NCBI RefSeq assembly: GCF_037126465.1
Contig: NC_088204.1
Span: 20,156,804 to 20,220,803 of the forward strand
Source: Ornithodoros turicata
Taxonomy: Eukaryota > Arthropoda > Arachnida > Ixodida > Argasidae
Direction of reading: 5' to 3'
DNA length: 64,000 bases
Below are positions 1 to 11,455 of this stretch, piece by piece. The position numbers were made by a program, and so were the translations under genes. The notes beneath the pieces were generated by a model. The model had not been told where the DNA came from, ran no database searches, and saw only the letters and a program-made list of their open reading frames with translations. Numbering within the stretch: position 1 is the stretch's first letter; every line of letters begins with the position of its first letter.

Positions 1-1060
1 ATATTTTTAATTGGCCATGAAAAATGCGGCGTAGTGGAGCGGTGCGACGCCTGGTGTCAAACAACCCCCTGTACAGCGTGCAACACTGAAAATTGGTATT
101 ACACACTATTACATCGGAACTTCGTTATTTTAGTAACCATATTATTAGTTTTCCTGTTTACCTATGCATTCTGAAACCCCTTTTAACAGTGTTTTTTGCG
201 AGGTAACCCAGCGCTGGCCGCTGTTCGATGGAGGCTCTCCCTACTTCTCTGCTACGCCTGCGCGCTCCTTCTGTACGCGGTCTCTTTCGAACGAACAAAC
301 TCTCTCTGTGAGCCTCTGTGAACAAACAAGTCCCGACGCTGTCTGGTTTCTTGAACGTCTGACACATTTTCTTCAACGGCTCAGCATTTCATTTCAGTTC
401 GCTTATCCGTTTATCCTCAGATGTGGATCGTTGTGTGAATTGCAGAGACGGGTTTTATGGTGGATTGTGGTGGATTGTTATGTCGGGCCCAGTGTTATAC
501 GCATGCAATGTGGTTGCCGCCGTATGTGTCAGAAGTACGGAATCATTTCGAATATCTAGTACAGTGTTGCCCGTAGCCTTTAGTTATAATTTTCTAATTA
601 ATTGCACCGTCAATTGGAATGAAACTTGCGCAGTTTTTGTCCTGGTGGCTTGCATGGACTATCGAATAGCCACACTAAATGACATTTGATCGGTGCTGCT
701 TTACAGTACCTTTAAAAAAAAGTGTTTCCCTCTTCTGCAAGCGCCGCTATCAACCTTTCGTCCTTTAACGGCCATTAAAGAGGTCCTCGCTCGGAATAAC
801 GTCCTGCTGTGCTGCTCTTTCCACTTCGCTTCGTCTATAGGCGAAAAGCTCCGCGAACGCAAATTTTAGCGAGCGACAGATTTTCCGGCGTCAAATTTTT
901 GCGGAAATCTTACGAAAAATCTAGTGATTTGGATTTAAATAGTGTACTATGGCCGCAGGCTTCCGAATTCAGGATGAAAAATGTTACCTTTGCTTGGCGA
1001 ATTTTTGAGGTCGGTTAACAAACTTTGCTTAGATAATCCGTACGTGAGTCGAATACAAAG

Positions 1061-1258
1061 TGCCATTCACTCTTAAAACATTATGTCCCTCCGGATTTGT
1101 GAAAACCGCGGGGCATACGCCTTTTTGTGACAACTGACATAAATGCGTAAGTAACACGAAAAAACGTACACCTCCCAAAAAATTATTGGAGAGGAACGAT
1201 GTCATTTGGGATGACTGTTGCCGGAGAGGCGTGCTATGCTGCGAAGCTCTGTTTCAAG
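1061..1258. mobile_element. degenerate palindromic MITE of the CGTACG-core group
   Basis: It starts with cactcttaaaa and contains cgcctttttgtgacaa and an inverted partner, then a CGTGCTATG-like right arm. Same layout as the copies at 11636-12136 but more decayed. Confidence 0.5.
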
Positions 1259-1268
1259 AGAGCATAGT

Positions 1269-1744
1269 TAGAGAGTGACTTTTTCGGGTTAAACCCGATT
1301 CCGTCCAGTTATTCTCCCCCCCCCCCCCCCCCGAACTGACCTCCGACCAATTCGGGTTAAACCCGATTTCTCCCCGGATTTCAGTCACTATGAAATCCGC
1401 AAGTGACGTTTCCACTGAAGACGAACAAAGGTCGCCACATGTAACACATGTAAGAGTGGGTCACTTACGTTCCCAGCAATACACCCATGTGTGTCAACAC
1501 TGTCTATGCCTTCGGGGATTACCGCTGGAAGGTCAGATCCCGAAAAAAAAAAAAAAAAGAAAGAGAGAAAGAGAGGGAGGTTAGGAAAGGACTTAATAGA
1601 CAAGAGGAGAAACAAAACCACCCGATAACACCCGAGGGCACAATTATCCCTCGATTTGTCGACGAATTACAGATTTAAAAATAGCGCCCGATTTTTACCC
1701 CCGAATCTGAGAAAAGCATTTAACCCGAAAAAAGTCACTCCCTA
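1269..1744. mobile_element. hAT-type MITE
   Basis: Inverted ends TAGAGAGTGACTTTTTCGGG / ...AAAAAAGTCACTCCCTA are flanked by agcatagt (1261-1268) and agtatagt (1745-1752), a one-mismatch 8-bp target duplication. Inside are AACCCGATT-type repeats, a C-run and an A-run. No coding frame. Confidence 0.8.
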
Positions 1745-1913
1745 AGTATAGTGTGTATAGGCAAAAATGTTTATCAGCGTCACCTAGGAGTTTGCGAATG
1801 GTTATGTCGTGCAGCTTATTTTTAAGAATTATATAACACTTCCCCGCCGAGCGCCCCTGTCTTTGAGTCTATGTGCCTCGATCCCAATGACAATGTGGTC
1901 TCTGTCTTTCCAG

Positions 1914-2148
1914 TTGGAAGGCAGCGGATGTTACTTGTCCCGTACTCCGCCCAGCAGCTCTCCTCGACGTTTCGACGAGGCGTCCCTCCACGGTGAGCTG
2001 GGTGCCTCGTCCTCCTTATGGCCCCCCGTCCGACGTCTTGCTCGTTCTGGCGGACCACGAGGGCACGTTGAAGACGCCATCCACCGTCGCCGGCGCGAGA
2101 GCATAGCCGCAACTCCAGGACCCTTCAGCGCGGTGGCACAAGGATTAG
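1914..2148 (+). CDS. candidate upstream MAST exon
   Basis: A GC-rich block sits between a good acceptor (tctgtctttccag) and a good donor (g|gtgagttt). The frame starting at phase 0 (LEGSGCYLSRTPPSSSPRR...) is open throughout, Ser/Arg/Pro-rich, and ends one base into a codon. The exon at 19110 needs exactly one incoming base, so the two join in frame. I do not recognise the peptide as a conserved MAST segment; the MAST N-terminus is poorly conserved. A second frame is open for most of the block and cannot be excluded, and the exon could belong to another gene. Confidence 0.45.
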
Positions 2149-2255
2149 GTGAGTTTCACAAGGCAAGATAGCCTTTCGCTCGAAGCCGTCGATCATGTTA
2201 CAGAGTAAAAAAAGAAAAAAGAAAGGAGTGAAACAGGGAGTAATTGCGGCTTCAA

Positions 2256-2458
2256 GGCCCGGTTTCACCAACGCTGGTTAACTTTGAACCAAGATCAAGC
2301 GTTGCTAAAACTTGCAGTTAACGCTCAGTTCTTTTTTGCAGACACTAGTTGGTGACGTGATGAATGTTTCAGTAATAATAACTGCCCTCTGTGAAGCACA
2401 GTTAAGCGTTAAATTGATATCGGTTCAAGTGTTAATCGGCGTTGGTGAAACCGGGCCC
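2256..2458. mobile_element. MITE with GGCCCGGTTTCACCAACG ends
   Basis: Inverted ends GGCCCGGTTTCACCAACG and CGTTGGTGAAACCGGGCC bracket about 200 bp with further internal symmetry (gttaacgct / agcgttaa). The type is probably PIF/Harbinger or a relative; the target duplication is not clear. Confidence 0.7.
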
Positions 2459-2989
2459 AAGTCTCCTAGACTGCAGTTACTCCCCGTTTTAGTTCCCTAA
2501 CCCCGACATTTACTCCCCAGGACTGCAAATTGTCACTGAAATTAGCAAATGGTCTCCCGAATGCAACAGTCTACGTAAATATGTGCATAAGGCTGGTATA
2601 ACTCAGCAACTTCACAGTTTTCCGTCCACACAGAGTAAGAAACAGTTAGTGGTTCTTTCTTCGCACATTGTGCCCTATGCATGTCGCAAGATTTTATATC
2701 ACTCGATATATCACGGTTGACGGCTTGATTCAAAGTATATTCGTTCATTCACACGAATTATGTACCTGGTACTCTTAGAACAGAGCGTGAAATGCAGTCT
2801 CCGCTCTGTGACATTCATGTACTCCCGTGAATTTACTCCCGAAAGGACCTATGTTTTGTGGCAATGCATTTAGTCCCCCAAAAGGAGCAAAATTACTCCT
2901 TTTTTCTTACAGTGCAGTTCACAGACACGCTGTCACGTACGACTGGTGGACGCCGTGCTCCGACTTTGTCGGAGCTTTCACTTTCACGA

Positions 2990-3310
2990 AAAGTCGAAGT
3001 TCTTGTTGGAAGTTTAAAGGGATTGGGACGCTTTCATAGATGTGGTTCATTACATTGTGGACGCATTGTATACTGCACGCCAGAATAATGAGGAAAAAAA
3101 TAATTCTTCTTCTACGCGTCGTACTTAGCGAGATACAAGCTCTCGGACACACTCCCGAGCGAAGCGCAGACGTCACAGAGCTCAGAGCTGCGTCCATTCC
3201 CATTGGCTGCGTAAGCACGTGACTTCTCGTTGCGCTTCCTCGCTGGCTGCGGTGAAGGCTGTGATGTCAGAGCAGCCTGAGTTTCGGTATTCGCGGTGCC
3301 CATTTTCTCC
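2990..3310 (-). repeat. dispersed repeat, copy 1
   Basis: Related in inverted orientation to 42538-42815: both contain segments such as attcccattggctgcgtaag, ctgtgatgtcagagc and aaataattcttc in the same order. Type unknown. Confidence 0.55.
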
Positions 3311-3972
3311 GCTTCTATTACCCTCTTCGCTATGAAACTTGCAATGCAGGTTCACATCGATGCAAAGAACCGTCTCTTACGTTCATGGGGATAACCTGGG
3401 AATTGATTCCCGAACTTTGTCGGAGAAATCGCAAGCGAGTAAAAAGAACGAAAGGGCTGACGCTGCCTCACCAGTAACATTGTACACCAACCAAATCTCT
3501 TTTTAATTGGGCACGATGACAGAAGAACATCAGAAACGTCCAATTACATTAATGGCATCCGTGCGTACTTACACAAATTGGCATTTGTTATCCGAGGTCT
3601 TTCTTTGCGTTTAATAACGTTGGAAACGGCACTTGGCGCGCAGGGAACTTCAATATATCGGCGCTTGCGCGTGCAGGGACAGCTCCGTCCGTTTCATGGG
3701 ACACATATAAGCTTATTGGCAGTGCAGTGCGTTGCTAATACTCTTTATTCTGATACTCATAGTATATACTGCACAAATTCGTCATGCATCTGTGTCAACT
3801 CTATATAGGCGATCTTTCTTGCTTCCGTTTTCTTGGTCATATAGTGCGTGACTGCTTTCATGTATAAAAACAAAAGAAAAAAAGTCAGTGAAAATGTGAG
3901 GATTTAACTGTCTAACAAAGTAACCCTATAGGGTACGGGAGTCACGGAAAATGCTCCAACACAAATACGTGT

Positions 3973-4657
3973 ACACTCTCAGAAAAAAGGGCGTGAAAAG
4001 TCGGTAACTTCTATAGTCACCCACCTAAGTCAACGTATCGTCTGACGAAAGGGTGTAAAAGGGTGGTAACTTTGCCTGTTACCCCCCTCTTTGCAGGTGC
4101 AGCGCAAAATGTGTATAGATGCACTTTCAGGAAGTGTTGCTTTCACAGCCTTGACAGTGCAGTGCACATTGAGCACATATTGTGTACAACGAAGCATAAC
4201 TGCAGCTAAAATTTGTTTTGGGTTTTGCGCTAATCTGTTGTGCCGACTTCAACCAGGCAGCAGGTAGAACTTTTCAACCTTTTAGGCACATCATATGCGA
4301 CAATTATTACCTCTTAAAAGATGTTTTTTATTTTTTAAATTTCGTGTTAGCGCCGCGAAGCAACTGTGGCTATGAGCGGCGTACAGACGTGGACAGATGG
4401 AGAGAGTACAGCAGGAAGGCGAGTGGGGGACAGGGGGGTTAGTGTGCGTCCTGGGCCGACTTCAGGGGGAACTGTGCCGACATTCGTCTGGAAAGTCTTC
4501 GGAAAACCCAGGGAAAACCTCAGACAGCACAGCCGGTGAGAGGATTCGAACCCGTGTCACCTCCCAGTCTCGGCGTGGAAAGCGATCACCTTAACCACTA
4601 TGCCACGGGAGCTGGTACTTAAAAGGTGTAACTGCTCTACCTTTTTTTCTAAGAGTG
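3973..4657. mobile_element. MITE (CACTCTTAGAAAAAAGGG ends) carrying a SINE
   Basis: Ends acactctcagaaaaaaggg and cctttttttctaagagtg are inverted. Sibling copies without a SINE lie at 11250-11455 and 34226-34549. The middle is interrupted by a tRNA-derived SINE. Confidence 0.7.
4340..4613 (-). mobile_element. tRNA-derived SINE (Ruka-like)
   Basis: On the minus strand the head reads CTCCCGTGGCATAGTGGTTA (A box TGGCATAGTGG) and GGGTTCGAATCC (B box), followed by a body ending near the gcgctaacacgaaatt tail. The layout is that of tRNA-derived SINEs such as the tick Ruka family; the family name is my inference. Confidence 0.8.
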
Positions 4658-5511
4658 ATACTACTACAGCTCTCTGTTCATGCTGCCGTGGAATGATCAT
4701 ATATGTTGTAAGAGGCTGTCATGCAATCACCTGTTTTCTCTCCCCTTCTCAGTTCGAACTAGGAGATATCCAAGGTATCTCTGAAATTTGAAAAAAGAAA
4801 AAAAAAACCTTAAATGTGTGCACTTGTGTATTCTACGGAATAAATATCACTGTTCCCGGCGTTTGGACTGTCTTTAGTAAACTCTTAAATGAAAAATGAG
4901 ACGAAAGAAAATGAGTACGGGAGGACCCTGCATTACCACTCTGGGGGCTGACGAAACTGAGTTTTTCGGATATATCCAAAATACTAAATACATGAATATA
5001 TAAAATAGAGCGTTAATTGGAGTTTATCGCGTAAAACTAAAGAGCCCTATAGGTATAGGCGAGCGTTTTTTCTTCTTCTTTTTTTACAAACAACAGCAAG
5101 GATATGGACAGACGACGCTTGTATTTGTAATTTTAGCGCACATTATGTGCTCCAACGCATAGCTGCCGAGCAGTCCTCCTTTGCGTTTTTGTCTCCATTG
5201 GAAAACCCGCAGACAATACTGTGACGAAGATATATCTGCATACCATCGTACGGCGCAGCTTGATCTTTATCTTCGATGTCCTTTCGCCAGAGAACTGCAA
5301 ACTCCAAATTCGAGTTTGGAAATCGGGGTTTCCAAATTGGAAACCCCGCGTACTTTATCCTGTACAACCCTGTATATATTCATTCTTGAAACTATGCGCT
5401 TCGTTTCCTTTTCGTGAGGAACTACAGACCAGAGCGTCGAACCGAAACGTTTTTCGGTTTGTGTCGGGTTGGCCACAAAGGTTCGCTTCCGGTTCAGCTC
5501 CGTAGTTCACA

Positions 5512-6411
5512 TACAGGATGTCCCACCTAAACGTGAACATATTCTTTAAAAATATATCTATCACTTTTTCCGACATGAAATCTATTGCAATATAGCATAT
5601 GCTGAAGGGCACTCCCTATGGAGGGCATTGGCAGACTCCTAAGGCAATGTCTTAATTAACTTTCCATAATTAACTTTTTAATTATAAAAGCTACGAAGTT
5701 GTTCCAAGGAGGACATGTGATCTCTTCGATCACCTGATACCAAAGCCGTTTTCAGAACAAAAATCCGTTCGAGAGATCGTCCGTAAAAAATTCGTGAAGG
5801 AACACCGCTTTTTTCTTTACTTTGTTCATTGTGCATCTTCGAAGACGCGTCTTTCCTTCACCCCCAGTGTGAAGGAGTGAAAGAGCACAGTGCTGCCTCA
5901 TGCGTTCGTAGATGAGCTTTAACTTGAGGAAACAAAACAAAAAGAAATGTATCGGGTGACTATGCCAACAGTACTTATCTTGGGTTGCATTTTCTGTTTT
6001 CTTTTAATCTTTTTCCAGGACGCAAGAGGCGATCGTGTGCTCTTTCATCGTCTCGTATTGGGGGTGAATGAAAGACGCGTCTCTAGAGACGCGCAATAAA
6101 CAAAATAAAGAAAAAAAAGGTGTTCCTTCACGAATTTCGTGCGAACGATCTATTGAAGGGATTTTTGTTCTGAAAATGGCTTTGGTATCAGGTGACCGAA
6201 GAGATCAAATGTTCTCATTGGAACAACTTCGTAGCTTTTATAATTAAAAAGTTAGAAAATTAATTACCGCTAATTAATTGACAAGGGGCGCTGAAAAAAA
6301 TATTTTTGGATAGACCACACAACTGCCAAGCACGTACAGTTGGTTCCATTTGTGTAGAGCACTCCGTTTTTTTTCTTTAACCTCTGGCCCTTTTTGATGG
6401 GACACCCTGCA
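5512..6411. mobile_element. foldback MITE with CAGGGTGTCCCA-type ends
   Basis: Ends TACAGGATGTCCCA and TGGGACACCCTGCA are inverted. Arms of roughly 200 bp (5666-5865 and 6058-6263) are inverted copies with scattered changes, for example gctacgaagttgttcc against gaacaacttcgtagc. No coding frame. Confidence 0.75.
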
Positions 6412-6852
6412 TATCGGTTCGATTAACCGGTTCACAGGCTGTAAACCGGTTCGGAACCGGTTCGAGGTTCTGATATGCTAGAAAATTATAGGTAGCCACT
6501 AAAAATGATACGAGATCTCTTAGTTACGTTTTTTTATGCATTGATTTCTGTTTCGACCAGCAGGATATGATTTGAATTGGGAAAAACAAATATAAATAAA
6601 TAAAACGATATGCCTATATTGTAACGGTAACACATCATCTCGAAGTGGAACGTCCGTGTGACTACTGACTACAGCATGAAATATGTGTTGGTCCCTTATG
6701 TCAGGATGACATCAAAACATGTTTCTTGTATAAGCGGCGACGAGAGGACAACTTCCTTCACCCTTGGCCTTGTATATGTCTCGCGCTACCGAATGGACCG
6801 CCAGATCTCGAGTATTATGTCAGGGATGTCGCCACCAGACGATGGGATAGAT

Positions 6853-7139
6853 TAGAGTCACTAAATAGGGAGCAGAGTAGCGACACTGAACCACGCCGGC
6901 GAGCGAGACCGCCATCTTGGATCCGGCGCGGTTGCGGTAGCAATGTGATGCCAACCTCTCCCTTCTCCGCCGGAGAACTGCGCGCAGTCGAGCCAGCTCG
7001 CAACCGACTCAACATGGACGGCGCGTTCTTGGAAGGAGAAACCACGTGACACGATCGGGGGCCCCAATCGCGGACACTGAACGGCGTCTCCGGCGCGAAA
7101 AAGGAATGCGATACTCTGTACCCCCATTTAGTGACTCTA
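6853..7139. mobile_element. hAT-type MITE, TAGAGTCACTA family, copy 1
   Basis: Ends TAGAGTCACTAAAT / ATTTAGTGACTCTA; perfect 8-bp target duplication ggatagat at 6845-6852 and 7140-7147. Interior is GC-rich with no coding frame. Confidence 0.88.
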
Positions 7140-8018
7140 GGATAGATTACAGGCGGCACACACCAACCCGAACGGAACCGGTAACCGAAGTTTTTAGATC
7201 GGTTCGGTTCCGGTTCAGTTCCAGCAAAAAAATAACCGTTAAATACGGTTTCGGGTCCGGTTCGGTGTGACGCTCTGCTACAGATGACGTGGTAACGCAC
7301 GTGCGACCCAAATTCAAAGCATCTGATAGATCTTCCACAGCTCCTGGCCAAATCTGTGAAGAGCGACTACAGATCGTTGAAAGTGGTTTTTCGTGTTGAG
7401 CATGCTCTTGTTTCTCAGAACGCATTTCTAGCACTTTTTTAGTACGTCGCAGTTTCGCCAGCCGGCTCAAAAAGAACATGTTAGTGCCATGAGCAGTCGT
7501 TTATCCTCGACATCTGCGCTAAGCTCCAGCATAAAAACAGTAACACTACGTGCCTTGTCCTGCCACATGTTCATAGTGATGACATCGCTTATTTCGTCTC
7601 TTGGATAGGATAGACACGAGGTCGTCTCGTATGGCACGCGCGCTCTAATTCGATTGCCCTCTTTATTGCTGGGCCCACTTATTCCGGAGGCTGCTTTCTC
7701 CTAATTAAAGAGTACGGGATAGGAGGGCAAGGGAAAGACGCGTGACTCTTCCTGTTCGAAATGTGCCCACCTCGGCAGAGTTTTCCAGCGTGTTGGTATT
7801 TGAAGTCCTTCTAGAGAACAGAACTCCACCAGAGAAACAGAATGAGGTGTTGACCCGAGCTCAGTTTGGGTTGATTGAAAACTTCAGTGAATTATTCCGC
7901 TAAAACACACAGCACAGCGTTGTACTTTCAACAAAACGACTTTATGCACAACCATTATTATTAACCATTATTGACAACGATCGAAAGTATGCTGTGTTGT
8001 GCGGTTGTTGGTCAACCT

Positions 8019-8206
8019 TAGAGTCACTACATAGGGGTACAGAGTATCGCATTCGTTTTCCGCTCCGGAGCCGCCGTTCAATGTCCGCGATTGGGCCAAT
8101 CGAGTCACGTGGTTTCTCCTTCCAAGAACGCGCCGTCCCCAAGATGGCGGGCTCCTTCCCCGGCAGAGCTCAGTGTCGCTACTCTGCTCCCTATTGGGTG
8201 ACTCTA
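8019..8206. mobile_element. hAT-type MITE, TAGAGTCACTA family, copy 2
   Basis: Opposite orientation to copy 1 and about 100 bp shorter. Flanks gtcaacct (8011-8018) and gtcgacct (8207-8214), one mismatch. Confidence 0.87.
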
Positions 8207-8217
8207 GTCGACCTTTG

Positions 8218-8480
8218 TCAGTGGCGTAGCCCGAACAATACGACGAGTTCTGTGGGCACTTGGCATGGGAGAGGAGGATTTCACGCTCGTTTTTCTTTCC
8301 CAAATGCACTGCTAAAGGTGCGACTTCGGCCCCGATATCGGCCCCGGGCCGAATGACGCAACAGCGTGTGTTTTTACAATTTCCGGTCGTCATTGCACGC
8401 CTACTGCAACAACTCACAGGCATGCCCTCCCAGAGGCGTCGGAAGTCCTTCACGGCCGGGGGGGGGGGGGGGGGGGGCGA
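8218..8480. repeat. CAGTGGCGTAGC-type repeat fragment with G-run
   Basis: Begins cagtggcgtagcccg. It shares a tcccaaatgcactgct segment, inverted, with 29449-29571. It ends in a run of about 20 G. A hAT-related end is likely; truncated. Confidence 0.45.
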
Positions 8481-8484
8481 GCCC

Positions 8485-8535
8485 CAACCTAACCCAAACC
8501 TAACCCAACCCAACCTAACTTAACTTAACCTATAT
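8485..8535. repeat. degenerate CCTAA/CCCAA tract
   Basis: Mixture of CCTAACCC, CCCAA and CTTAA units next to a G-run, resembling an eroded arthropod (TTAGG)n-type array. A shorter one is at 12216-12234. Interstitial, not a chromosome end. Confidence 0.5.
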
Positions 8536-8776
8536 GATTTCGTCTGCAAATGGTCATTAATAGTCATGGTTAAAAATCGTACCAACGATTTTTTTCCCAC
8601 TTATTTACATGAATAGTTGGAATAAAACAGGCAAGAATATGTCGAGGGCGTGACTTCTCGTATAGTACTGGTCACGTCCAGGTCTTCTCGATGATGCCAG
8701 TTTTCAGGCGACAAAACTCTCAATTCTCTCCTTCACGCAACATTCGCTGGGTCCCGCGTCTGTCAGTTCAAATTGA

Positions 8777-8779
<3 letters not shown>

Positions 8780-8808
<29 letters not shown>

Positions 8809-8809
8809 T
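8780..8809. repeat. A-run and (AG)n microsatellite
   Basis: A poly-A stretch is followed by about ten AG units. Confidence 0.9.
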
Positions 8810-8939
8810 GAAACTAGGATTGCAGGACAGGCATTGCTGTACTGAAATTATCCCGGAATCACCCTGTCTTCATCGCAAATAGGAATAGAGTGGTGGGAAC
8901 GGTTTAAGAATGGAATAGGAACGACACATGGTAATAGTA

Positions 8940-9042
8940 ATTCGTGGCTTTTCGTCGCGAGACAACTGTGATCATGAGCGTGGTCGGTCTGTGGATTGTC
9001 TTTGCCCACCTGAGGGTTCCTTAACGTCCGCGAAAGACACAT
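8940..9042 (+). repeat. dispersed repeat, copy 1
   Basis: Shares gatcatgagcg, gtggattg and cacctgagggttccttaacg with 22900-23010, in the same order. I recognise it as a common arthropod interspersed sequence but cannot name it. Confidence 0.5.
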
Positions 9043-9431
9043 GGTAGTGATAGAAGGAATGGGATGGCATCAACATTTATCAGAAGGGATTGTGGAATTA
9101 GCGTTTCCACAAAAAGGGCAGATGTTTTTTGAAGAAAGCAACATGCTCCGATATATATGGCTTATTCTGTTTGTCGTATACCTGGTCCCCCAGGGATGCA
9201 CGATCGAAATCACACACGTGTATTTGCTTTCAAATTCTTGCTCTGACGACTTTTGCAGCCCCATCTCTATATATCAGTCTCAGTACACTCTCAATAGCAG
9301 TCGGTAGTGGTAACCTCGATGAAAATTGTGGAAAAGCAATACCACTGCAGCAGAGGCACAATATAACAAATATTTTTCTTCTCTTCCGCACACAATTGCA
9401 ATTTGACTGCTACATAACCCAGAGAAATCGT

Positions 9432-9549
9432 AGGCGATAAAACCCCAGTGCAGGGGACACGAAAAGACGGCACACACACGAAGCGCTGTGTTACAGTGCT
9501 TCGTGTGTGTGCCGTCTTTTCGTATCTCCCGCACTGGGGTTTTATCGCT
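9432..9549. repeat. short-loop palindrome, arms about 52 bp
   Basis: Left arm gcgataaaaccccagtgc...cacacacacgaagc and right arm its inverse, with a 13-base loop and only a few mismatches. Confidence 0.85.
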
Positions 9550-10237
9550 TTTAAAATGTACCACCGAACAGCCCGGTTTTTATCGCTTTTTAAGTTGTAA
9601 GTAATGCGATAACCGTAGCTCTGAATTATGTAAGCTCCCGGCTCATTTCCGGGTTATCGCTCAGTACCGTAAGAGGCACGCGGGCCTTGCGGCACTCGCA
9701 AAAAGTGTGTGTGTGTGTGGGGGGGGGGCGCCCCCTTCCCCCACCTTCCGACGCCCATGTTCCTTCCTATACTGTAACTATATGTTTTCCCGAGTGACGT
9801 GACCAAACGTGTACCGCTTCCGATTCGAAGAGAGAGGAGGGCGTACGCCTTTTTGTGTCAATTTGGATATATGATAATTGCCACAAAAAAGTACGCCCCA
9901 CTCTATACACCCCCCAGCGGTAACCGGTTATATCTCATATGGCCCGAGTGTGCATAAGGCCCAAGTGACCAGAACGCCCAAATGTTCATAAGACCCGAAA
10001 AGAAATTGGGCCTTTTGAGCATTTGGGTCAAATGAGCAGGGCAGGATAAGGTGTCCAGAAGGCCCTAATGCCCAGAAGGCCCAAATGGTCATATGGCCCG
10101 AAAACCAGGAAGGCATCAGATTGACCTGTGAGGTAATGGAACCGCAAACAACAGAAGCGTATTTCCCCATTCAACTAGGCCAGCCCCAACCTTCCCTCAC
10201 CTGAAAGAAAGGCTTCTGTTGCCTCAGGGTCCCAAAA

Positions 10238-10437
10238 CTTGCACTGATAAAAGTACCGTATTTTTCTGTGTATAAGCGCCGTTATACATTTTAAAAAATT
10301 CTCCGAAGAAGTCCTGCGCGTCATCTAATGTCATCATATGCGCGTCATAATCCTGCGCAGGACTTCTTCAGATAACTTTTTTTTAATATATAACGGCGCT
10401 TATACACAGAAAAGTACGGTATTTTTATCAGTGCAAG
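10238..10437. mobile_element. palindromic MITE inside the foldback element
   Basis: Arms of about 65-75 bp (cttgcactgataaaagtacc ... inverse) enclose a short loop; contains gtaccgtatttttctgtgta. Related by its TACCGTATT ends to 29705-30175. Confidence 0.8.
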
Positions 10438-10469
10438 TTACGAAATTTGGTGACGGAACAAACGATCTC

Positions 10470-10683
10470 GGAAAAAATGGTTCCCGAGGGCTTAGAGCGG
10501 AAAAAACGGTCCCATGCGTAGGCATGGTTTGCTACGTTCAAACCCCTCCCGAAATCGTACATTTGGTAGCATGTTTGGGATAGGGAAACGAGGAGTAAAC
10601 CCTTCTCTCCTATGCAAATTTCCTCCTGAACCCCTCCAGAAATATTTTTTTCTGGCTACGCTACTGCCGTGCCCGGCTTGGTT
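10470..10683 (-). repeat. CAGTAGCGTAGCCAG-type repeat fragment
   Basis: Ends in ctggctacgctactg and shares cctcccgaaatcgtac with 29449-29571, so both are copies of one family. Confidence 0.5.
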
Positions 10684-11249
10684 ACCTTCGCAGAAAAAGC
10701 GGTTCTCATTGTGCGTCATAGCAGTATTCTAGAGAAGGTTGAAAAGCTTTTAATGTGGCAAACGGATAAGTTATTCAATAAAAATATTAGGCACAGAGCC
10801 TACCAAATGTACCGAACGAAATATTGAACGCTGTAAGGATTCATATTTATTTGTATTTAGTTTTTGCCACATCTACATCTTATTTGCTTGAAAATTTGTT
10901 TCCTCATTTCAGCACATTTATTAATATTTTTAGTTCAGTTACCTTTTTCTCCTCTGTCGCATTCATTTAATATTGTGCATAGGAGCAAAGAAAATATCTA
11001 GGACACTCCTAATCTTCCCTCCTGGTTTTCGGGCCATATGACTATTTTGGCCTTCTGGGCATTTCGGCCTTCTGGACACCTTACCCTGCCCTGCTCATAT
11101 GACCCGAATGTTCAAAAAGCCCAAATTGTTTTCGGGTCTTATGAACATTTTGGCGTTCTGATCACTTGGGCCTTATGCACACTCGAGCCATATGAGATGA
11201 TACCGCGGTAACCCTTTCATTTGTGGCAATGGTGGACGCACTGCGTATG

Positions 11250-11455
11250 CACTCTTAGAAAAAAGGGTGGAGCAGTTACACCTTTTTGGAGTTAATAATT
11301 GTCGCATATATGTTGTGCCTAAAAGGTTGCAAAGTTGTACCTGCTACCTACGAATGATAGGGGTTACCGCTTCTGATTCGGTGAGCGAGGGGTGCGTACG
11401 CCTTTTTGTAACTACAGAAGTTACAACCTTTTCACACCCGTTTTTCTTCGAGTGT
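11250..11455. mobile_element. MITE (CACTCTTAGAAAAAAGGG family)
   Basis: Ends cactcttagaaaaaagggtg and cacccgtttttcttcgagtgt are inverted; a ggtgcgtacgcctttttgt block lies inside. About 206 bp, no SINE. Confidence 0.75.

Larger units (their letters stand above)
9926..11204. mobile_element. foldback/MULE-like element with 9-bp target duplication
   Basis: About 200-bp inverted arms (9926-10116 and 11011-11204) begin GGTTATATCTCATATGG / inverted GGTATCATCTCATATGG. The 9-bp sequence GCGGTAACC occurs on both sides (9917-9925 and 11205-11213). Each arm is built of degenerate short units such as cataaggcccaa and cagaaggcccaaatgg, like fly FB elements. The 900-bp middle has no coding frame and includes another palindrome. 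Confidence 0.85.

Noticed and set aside
164..559. 131-codon open frame
   Set aside because: No recognisable domain, odd composition, no splice or promoter context; likely chance.
1809..1913. ATG-started extension upstream of the exon at 1914
   Set aside because: It lies before a strong acceptor and reads through the polypyrimidine tract.
4560..4613. tRNA gene on the minus strand
   Set aside because: A and B boxes belong to a SINE head; the cloverleaf is not intact and the body is the same in other copies.
8485..8535. chromosome end (telomere)
   Set aside because: Short, degenerate and interstitial.
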